Origin: Pirellulales bacterium
GTDB taxonomy: Bacteria; Planctomycetota; Planctomycetia; Pirellulales; Thermoguttaceae
DNA: 10,047 nucleotides
NCBI GenBank assembly: GCA_030607895.1
Contig: JAUWJC010000110.1
Span: 1-10,047 of the forward strand
Reading direction: 5' to 3'
Shown: piece after piece, positions 6,342 through 10,047 of the stretch
Layout: every line of letters starts with the position of its first letter
Position numbering within the stretch: the stretch's first letter is position 1
The notes under the pieces: model-generated
What the model saw: only the letters and a program-made list of their open reading frames with translations
Told to the model about the DNA's origin: nothing
Database searches by the model: none
Translations under genes and position numbers: made by a program

Positions 6342-6638
6342 ATGAGTACTTTGACGCTTGAACAGGATCCGCTAGCGGTCGGTCTGAACGTTACCAGCGA
6401 GACCTTGACTGTGAATTTGGCGGATGGTCGGTCGTTGTCGGTGCCGCTGGTTTGGTATCCGCGACTGACACACGCGATGGAGACTGAACGCGCCAATTGG
6501 CGTCTGCTCGGCGATGGATATGCGATTGAGTGGCCTGATCTCGACGAGCACATCGGCGTGGCAGGCCTGCTGGCGGGACGTCGCAGTGGCGAGAGCGAGG
6601 CCTCGTTCAGACGGTGGATCGACTCACGGGGAGCCTAA
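6342..6638 (+). CDS. DUF2442 domain protein, without a DUF4160 partner
   Basis: The product has 98 residues. It shows the DUF2442 hallmark: a short beta-rich start (LTVNLADGRSLSVPL), WYPRL, and GYAIEWPDLDEHIGVAGLLAG. The start at 6342 is chosen for GAGGGA at 6332-6337; in-frame ATGs at 6318 and 6321 would add eight or nine residues. DUF2442 genes usually follow a DUF4160 gene and are thought to be antitoxin-like or binding partners, although the function is not settled. Here no DUF4160 gene or remnant is visible in the three forward frames just upstream. The closely related gene at 7920 has kept its partner. Only 24 nt separate the stop from the isomerase-like gene, so the two are probably co-transcribed. 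Confidence 0.8.
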   Translation: MSTLTLEQDPLAVGLNVTSETLTVNLADGRSLSVPLVWYPRLTHAMETERANWRLLGDGYAIEWPDLDEHIGVAGLLAGRRSGESEASFRRWIDSRGA

Positions 6639-6662
6639 CAAACATCGGAGACACAAAACGCC

Positions 6663-7595
6663 ATGTTACGACAGCAAGACCGACGAAGTTTCTTTCGCGA
6701 CGCCACCATGTTGACTGCCGGAGCGGTCGGCGGGATTGCCGGAGGATTGTTCCCGGTCCGCTCCCCCGCCATCGAGCCGATCAAGCGCGACGGCCGGGCC
6801 AAGTTCAAGTTCAGCCTGTCCGCGTACAGCTACCGGAAGTTGCTGGGGGGCAATCCGCCGGAACTGACGCTCGACGACTTCCTGCTCGACTGCGCCAAGA
6901 TGGGTCTGGAAGGGGCCGAGCCCACCACATACTACTTCCCCAAGGAGGTTACACCCGAGTATTTGCATCATCTCAAGGGTTTGGCGTTTCGGCTGGGCCT
7001 GGACATTTCGGGCACGGCCGTGGGTAACCGGTTCTGTTATCCACCCGGCGAAAAACGGGACGAGCAGATCGCCTACGTGAAGCAGTGGATCGACCGTGCC
7101 GAGGTGCTCGGCGCGCCGGTCATCCGCATCTTCTCCGGACACCCGCAAAAAGGTCAATCTGTCGATGAAGCCCACAAGCTGGCGGTCGAGGCGATCGAGC
7201 AGTGCTGCGATTACTCGGGAAAACATGGCGTGTTCCTGGCCCTGGAAAACCACGGCGGGCTGACCACCACCATCGACGGCATCATGCGGCTGGTCGACGA
7301 TGTGAAAAGCCCTTGGTTCGGCGTGAACCTCGACACGGGCAACTTCCGCGGGATCGGCTTGGAAGAAATGTACAGTCACATTGCCCGGCTCGCCCCGTAT
7401 TCGATCAACGTCCAGGTGAAGGTCGCCATGGTCGACGCCCAGAAGAAGAAAGTCCCGGCCGACTTCAAGCGACTGGCCAAAATCCTCACCGATGCCGCCT
7501 ACCGCGGCTACATCGTGCTGGAATACGAGGAAGACGAGAACCCCCGCCAGGCCTGCCCCCGCGTCATCGAGCAGTTGCGGGAGGCGTTTTCATAA
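6663..7595 (+). CDS. Tat-exported sugar phosphate isomerase/epimerase-like TIM barrel protein
   Basis: The product has 310 residues. The N-terminus has a twin-arginine signal (DRRSFFRD, residues 6-13) and a hydrophobic stretch (about 15-28), so it is probably exported folded, with its metal. The rest fits the xylose-isomerase-like TIM barrel / AP endonuclease 2 family, which includes hydroxypyruvate isomerase-like proteins. Likely metal ligands are Glu195 (LALENHGG), Asp224 (VNLDTGN) and Glu287 (VLEYEED). Length is normal for the family. The substrate cannot be told from sequence; secreted members are abundant in planctomycetes and are usually assumed to act on sugars or polyols. The start at 6663 has a GGAG about 13 nt upstream. 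A 34-bp copy of this gene's 3' end recurs at 8194-8227. Confidence 0.85.
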   Translation: MLRQQDRRSFFRDATMLTAGAVGGIAGGLFPVRSPAIEPIKRDGRAKFKFSLSAYSYRKLLGGNPPELTLDDFLLDCAKMGLEGAEPTTYYFPKEVTPEYLHHLKGLAFRLGLDISGTAVGNRFCYPPGEKRDEQIAYVKQWIDRAEVLGAPVIRIFSGHPQKGQSVDEAHKLAVEAIEQCCDYSGKHGVFLALENHGGLTTTIDGIMRLVDDVKSPWFGVNLDTGNFRGIGLEEMYSHIARLAPYSINVQVKVAMVDAQKKKVPADFKRLAKILTDAAYRGYIVLEYEEDENPRQACPRVIEQLREAFS

Positions 7596-7631
7596 CCTGC
7601 GACGCGGCTGATTGGAACCCATGCGGTCCGG

Positions 7632-7660
7632 TTGACGTACCATGCCGGTGGTGGATACAT
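7632..7660 (+). promoter_or_regulatory. Candidate promoter for the DUF4160-DUF2442 pair
   Basis: TTGACG (7632-7637) is followed after 16-17 nt by GATACAT (7654-7660), about 43 nt before the DUF4160 start. The -35 box is good and the -10 box fair. It would let the pair be expressed apart from the isomerase gene. Confidence 0.4.
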
Positions 7661-7702
7661 TGGTATTATGTCTGGTCAGCCGTTGCGGGATAATGGAGCA
7701 TC

Positions 7703-7948
7703 ATGCCAACAGTATTGTGGACTGGACCTTATCGCATATACTTCCACAGTCACGAGCCTGGGGAACCTTCGCACGTTCACGTGGATCGTGACAACCTGTC
7801 CGCGAAGTTTTGGTTGGAACCGGTCAGACTGGCGCGGAACATTGGGTTCTCGCCGAAGGAAGTGCGTAGAATACGGTCACTCGTGGTTGACAATCGTGAA
7901 AAGTTGATGGAGGCATGGTATGGGTATTTTAGCGCCGAACGCGGATGA
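7703..7948 (+). CDS. DUF4160 domain protein (toxin-like partner of DUF2442)
   Basis: The product has 81 residues. Family features are an early GPYRIYFHSHEPGEPSHVHVDRD segment with several His residues (His14, His16, His23, His25 region), followed by AKFWLEPVRLARNIGFSPKEVRRI and an end like LMEAWYGYF. DUF4160 proteins are short, widespread and nearly always next to DUF2442. A toxin-antitoxin role has been proposed from that linkage, but activity is not established for this protein. GGAG at 7695-7698 precedes the ATG. The 3' end overlaps the DUF2442 gene by 29 nt, so the pair is one translational unit. Confidence 0.85.
   Translation: MPTVLWTGPYRIYFHSHEPGEPSHVHVDRDNLSAKFWLEPVRLARNIGFSPKEVRRIRSLVVDNREKLMEAWYGYFSAERG
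7909..7913 (+). promoter_or_regulatory. Shine-Dalgarno site for the second DUF2442 gene
   Basis: GGAGG lies 6 nt before the ATG at 7920, inside the final codons of the DUF4160 gene. It fixes the overlapping start and supports coupled translation. Confidence 0.7.
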
Positions 7949-8195
7949 ACGGGTCAAGGATGTTCGGGTTGGCGAGGACACGCTGAGCGTGGACCTAGTG
8001 GACGGGCGCACGATCACGGTGCCTTTGGCATGGTATCCGAGACTGCTCGACGCAACGCCCGAGCAACGTGCGCATTGGGAGACCTGCGGGGCCGGGTACG
8101 GCATCCACTGGCCCGACGTGGACGAAGACCTGAGTACCGAAGGCCTATTGCGTGGCGCGCCGGCCCCCAAATCACCCGCCGTCCCAAGCTCCTGA
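7920..8195 (+). CDS. DUF2442 domain protein paired with DUF4160
   Basis: The product has 91 residues with the same landmarks as the gene at 6342: LSVDLVDGRTITVPLAWYPRL, then HWETCGAGYGIHWPDVDEDLSTEGLL. It ends in a short Pro/Ala/Ser tail. It overlaps the DUF4160 gene by 29 nt, the usual arrangement. By family precedent it is the antitoxin-like or regulatory half of the pair; this is inference. Its TGA (8193-8195) abuts the copied isomerase gene end at 8194-8227, so the module's right boundary lies at this stop. Confidence 0.87.
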   Translation: MGILAPNADERVKDVRVGEDTLSVDLVDGRTITVPLAWYPRLLDATPEQRAHWETCGAGYGIHWPDVDEDLSTEGLLRGAPAPKSPAVPSS

Positions 8196-8227
8196 GTAAT
8201 CGGGCAATTGCGGGAGGCGTTTTCATA
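8194..8227 (+). pseudogene. Copied 3' end of the isomerase gene
   Basis: This 34-bp stretch matches the end of the isomerase gene (7561-7594) with four internal differences; 20 bp are identical (TTGCGGGAGGCGTTTTCATA at 7575-7594 and 8208-8227). In the isomerase frame it reads VIGQLREAFS then TAG; the intact gene reads VIEQLREAFS then TAA. Of the changes, GTC to GTA, CAG to CAA and the stop codon are silent, and one changes Glu to Gly. It is therefore the tail of a true isomerase gene and not a random repeat. The DUF4160-DUF2442 pair lies between the two copies. Confidence 0.7.
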
Positions 8228-8273
8228 GGTTGTCATAAAGCCGCGATCGGTGGTCGCGCGAAATCAAGCGAGT

Positions 8274-8320
8274 TGTAGGCTGGGTCGAGCATGTAGGGTG
8301 GGTCGAGGCACGAGACCCAC
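8274..8320. repeat. 16-bp direct repeat with a hairpin
   Basis: TGTAGGCTGGGTCGAG (8274-8289) recurs with one change at 8292-8307. GTGGGTC (8298-8304) pairs with GACCCAC (8314-8320) over a 9-nt loop. This GTAGGGTGGGTC...GACCCAC form resembles a common dispersed intergenic repeat of environmental bacteria, from memory. No T-run follows. Confidence 0.5.
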
Positions 8321-8359
8321 GCGCCGAACCCCCCAAACGTATCGAAAGGCCGAATCGAC

Positions 8360-8491
8360 ATGGAGAAGAAAAAGTTCGTCTACTACCAAGAAGACGACAT
8401 GTGGATGGGATGCGTGTTAATCCGGCACGGCCGAAGACATGATTGGTATCAGAACCCCAACACGAAAATGTGCTCCGAAAGGGGTCTGTAA
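8360..8491 (+). pseudogene. hicB-hicA deletion scar (43-codon in-frame chimera)
   Basis: The 43-residue product joins two recognisable pieces. Residues 1-17 (KKKFVYYQEDDMWMG) match the start of HicB antitoxins, which typically read FVYWQ-x-x-DMWLGYLEE. Residues 17-39 (GCVLIRHGRRHDWYQNP) match the middle of HicA toxins, including the region of the catalytic His, but the usual PVPRH end is missing. The simplest reading is a deletion within a hicB-hicA pair that fused the two in frame at the shared Gly codon and also removed the HicA C-terminus. The TAA overlaps the next ATG (TAATG), so translating this frame may couple to the DUF433 gene. It may be expressed, but it should have neither full activity. 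Confidence 0.7.
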
Positions 8492-8820
8492 TGAGCGGAT
8501 TGAAAGAAGTCGAGGAACTCTTATCTTCCATGACCCGGTCGGAAAAGGCGCAAGTGCTTCAGTGGGTGGCTCGCGATCTTGGGGATGCTTTTCCCGGTAT
8601 CGAAAGCGTTACCGGTGTCTGTGGTGGTGAACCTTGTATCACGAGGACCCGTATCCCCGTGTGGCTGTTGGTCCAAGCCAGGCGTTTGGGTTCCACGGAA
8701 GCCGACTTGCTCGAGAGCTATCCGAATCTTCGCGCCGAAGACCTGGCAAGCGCTTGGGCCTATGCGCGGATGCACCGGGACGAGATCGAGCAACAGATCG
8801 TCGAGAACGAGACGGCATGA
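8491..8820 (+). CDS. DUF433 domain antitoxin-like protein
   Basis: The product has 109 residues. The C-terminal part is a clear DUF433 domain: GVCGGEPCITRTRIPVWLLV (about 47-66), then LESYPNLRAEDLASAWAYA and a HRDEIEQQI end. DUF433 is a winged-helix-like DNA-binding domain found in VapB-type antitoxins next to PIN-like toxins. The N-terminal 40 residues (EVEELLSSMTRSEKAQVLQWV) look like an extra helical segment. I choose ATG at 8491, with AAAGGGG at 8478-8484 upstream; the longer frame from TTG at 8443 would run through the hic scar. It probably binds and neutralises the DUF5615 protein encoded 3 nt downstream and represses the pair, by family precedent. Confidence 0.88.
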   Translation: MSGLKEVEELLSSMTRSEKAQVLQWVARDLGDAFPGIESVTGVCGGEPCITRTRIPVWLLVQARRLGSTEADLLESYPNLRAEDLASAWAYARMHRDEIEQQIVENETA

Positions 8821-8823
8821 GCC

Positions 8824-9162
8824 ATGGCGCGACTCTACGCCAACGAGAATTTCCCCCTCCCTGTGGTTGAAGCACTACGGCGCATCGGTCATGACGTGCT
8901 TACGAGCTTTGAAACCGGTACTGCCGGCCAAGCGATACCCGACGCGGAGGTGCTGGCATTTGCCGTAACCCAACGGCGCATTCTCTTGACGCTCAATCGC
9001 CGCCACTTCATTCGCCTGCACGAAGAGAAACCCGATCACGGCGGGATCGTAGTGTGTACCTTCGATCCCGACTTTGCTACCCTGGCCCAGCGGATACACG
9101 TTGCTGTTGAAGCGAAGCCGGACATTGTGGGGCAACTTGTGCGCGTGAATCGTCCGGCGTGA
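8824..9162 (+). CDS. DUF5615 PIN-like toxin
   Basis: The product has 112 residues. It matches DUF5615 PIN-like proteins: LYANENFPLPVVEALRRIGHDVLT at the start, IPDAEVLAFA in the middle, ILLTLNRRHFIRLH and GGIVVCTFDPDF later, and a QLVRVNRP end. PIN-fold toxins are Mg-dependent ribonucleases that use a cluster of acidic residues. Here positions often Asp in DUF5615 proteins (the LLLDEN and LT-x-D-x-DF motifs) read ANEN and LNRRHF, so catalysis may be altered; the variant may be normal for this subgroup. The start lies 3 nt after the DUF433 stop. Together the two form a complete-looking VapBC-like pair. Confidence 0.87.
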   Translation: MARLYANENFPLPVVEALRRIGHDVLTSFETGTAGQAIPDAEVLAFAVTQRRILLTLNRRHFIRLHEEKPDHGGIVVCTFDPDFATLAQRIHVAVEAKPDIVGQLVRVNRPA

Positions 9163-9232
9163 ACCTTCAGCATATCGCGGGTGGCCCCAACAGTCTCTCT
9201 GGCTCGAATGGCACTTTTCTCAAGTATTGCCG

Positions 9233-10047
9233 TCACCGGGCCATTGCGTGGCGCGGCTCTTCCAACCCCAGTCGCTTCATCTTCTTGTAGAGAGTTGTGC
9301 GGTTGATACCCAGGGCTTCTGCCGATGCGTGCCGGTTCCAATTGTTCGTCTGGAGCACCTCGGTGATGATCTGACGTTCGGGTCCTTCCATGGCCTGCTT
9401 GAGCGAGCGTTTGCCGACCGGTTCGATGGGCACGGGGCCGGCGGCGACCAGGTCTGCCGGCAGGTCCTCCAGGCCGATAACGTGACTTTTACCCAGCAGC
9501 ACTGCCCGCTCGATCACGTTCTGCAACTCCCGAACGTTACCCGGCCAAGAAAAGCTCTGAAGGGCACTCATCGCCTCGTCGCTAAAGCTGTCGACCTGCT
9601 TGCCGGAATCCTGGCAGACCTCGTGCAGGAAATGCTTGGCCAACAGCGGGATGTCGGAGAGCCTGTCGCGCAGGGCCGGCAACTCGATGTTGATTACGTT
9701 CACCCGGTAGAAAAGGTCCTGGCGAAAACGTCCGTCGGCAACCGCCTGGGTAAGGTCCTCGTTGGTGGCCAGTATCACTCGGGTGTCGATCGTATAGGTC
9801 TTCGTGCCGCCGACCTGCTCGAATTCCAAGTCCTGTAGCACCCTGAGCAGTTTCACCTGCATGTTTGGGCTGGCCGTGGAAATCTCGTCGAGGAAGACTG
9901 TACCGCCGTCGGACTGCATGAACTTGCCCAGCTTGTCGCCGATGGCCCCGGTAAACGCACCGGCCACGTGACCGAATAACTCGCTTTCCAGGAGTGTTTC
10001 GGGCAGCGCACCGCAGGCTACCTCCACAAACGGTTTGTCGCGCCGCG
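9233..10047 (-). CDS. Sigma-54-dependent NtrC-family activator, C-terminal part (partial)
   Basis: The frame is open from the window edge to TGA at 9233-9235, about 270 residues. Visible AAA+ features are LLESELFGH and GAFTGA (the sigma-54 contact loop), GGTVFLDEIS (Walker B), VRLLRVLQ-like KLLRVLQDLEFEQVGG, RQDLFYRVNV (sensor and arginine-finger region), and SWPGNVRELQNVIERAVLL. The C-terminal 45 residues form a Fis-type helix-turn-helix (ITEVLQTNNWNRHASAEALGINRTTLYKKMKRLGL). The Walker A motif and any receiver or sensory domain lie outside the window. It activates transcription with the sigma-54 RNA polymerase, probably as a two-component response regulator; the target genes cannot be told. 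An apparent GTG start at 10027 is internal, because coding continues upstream as RRDKPF. It faces the DUF5615 gene, 70 bp away, with no clear terminator between. Confidence 0.93.
   Translation of the reverse strand, partial: RRDKPFVEVACGALPETLLESELFGHVAGAFTGAIGDKLGKFMQSDGGTVFLDEISTASPNMQVKLLRVLQDLEFEQVGGTKTYTIDTRVILATNEDLTQAVADGRFRQDLFYRVNVINIELPALRDRLSDIPLLAKHFLHEVCQDSGKQVDSFSDEAMSALQSFSWPGNVRELQNVIERAVLLGKSHVIGLEDLPADLVAAGPVPIEPVGKRSLKQAMEGPERQIITEVLQTNNWNRHASAEALGINRTTLYKKMKRLGLEEPRHAMAR

Noticed and set aside
6666..7379. 237-codon minus-strand frame opposite the isomerase gene
   Set aside because: No family features, and the opposite strand encodes a full TIM-barrel protein with a Tat signal and metal ligands.
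9163..9232. Terminator between the DUF5615 gene and the sigma-54 activator gene
   Set aside because: I looked for a stem followed by a T-run on either strand and found none convincing.
9227..9838. 203-codon plus-strand frame opposite the sigma-54 activator
   Set aside because: The minus strand has the full set of NtrC motifs; this frame has none.

Overview
The window looks like high-GC chromosomal DNA from a bacterium, most likely a Planctomycetota member (about 0.7 sure). The reasons are a Cys/Glu/Pro-rich CCEPECCE-type protein, very large membrane proteins with repeated glutamine-amidotransferase-like domains, a Tat-exported sugar isomerase-like TIM barrel, many toxin-antitoxin-like small genes, and palindromic repeats that have entered coding sequence. 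No taxonomic marker gene is present, so this rests on gene content only.

Layout. (1) 1-188, plus strand: 3' end of a gene for an extremely cysteine-rich protein. (2) 189-556: no gene; it holds a short hairpin, a strong terminator that reads best on the minus strand (267-307), and a roughly 105-bp nested palindrome (411-515). (3) 557-6144, minus strand: a two-gene operon read from a good sigma-70-like promoter at 6177-6205 that overlaps a perfect 10-bp inverted repeat. The genes overlap by ATGA and encode two related giant membrane proteins (997 and 865 aa). Each has about nine N-terminal membrane helices, an amidotransferase-like Rossmann domain (DUF4350/GldG-like), a helix pair, and a second such domain. 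Each gene carries an in-frame palindromic insertion (2242-2318 and 5196-5286) in the same loop before the first Rossmann domain. The larger one also has a 12-bp tandem repeat and a Pro-rich tail. (4) 6342-9162, plus strand: an accessory-looking stretch. It has a lone DUF2442 gene, a Tat-signal sugar isomerase/epimerase-like gene, an overlapping DUF4160-DUF2442 pair, a 43-codon in-frame scar joining the start of a HicB antitoxin to the middle of a HicA toxin, and a DUF433-DUF5615 antitoxin/toxin-like pair. A 34-bp copy of the isomerase gene's 3' end, still ending in a stop codon, lies just after the DUF4160-DUF2442 pair. (5) 9233-10047, minus strand: C-terminal part of a sigma-54-dependent, NtrC-type activator with a Fis-like helix-turn-helix, running off the window.

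How it fits together. The two membrane proteins are probably co-translated partners acting in or at the cytoplasmic membrane; their function is unknown. The 6.3-9.2 kb stretch reads as a landing zone for toxin-antitoxin-like modules, with traces of module gain and loss. The most notable signals are the two different palindromes accepted as coding sequence at equivalent sites in paired paralogues, the duplicated isomerase tail, and the hicB-hicA deletion scar.
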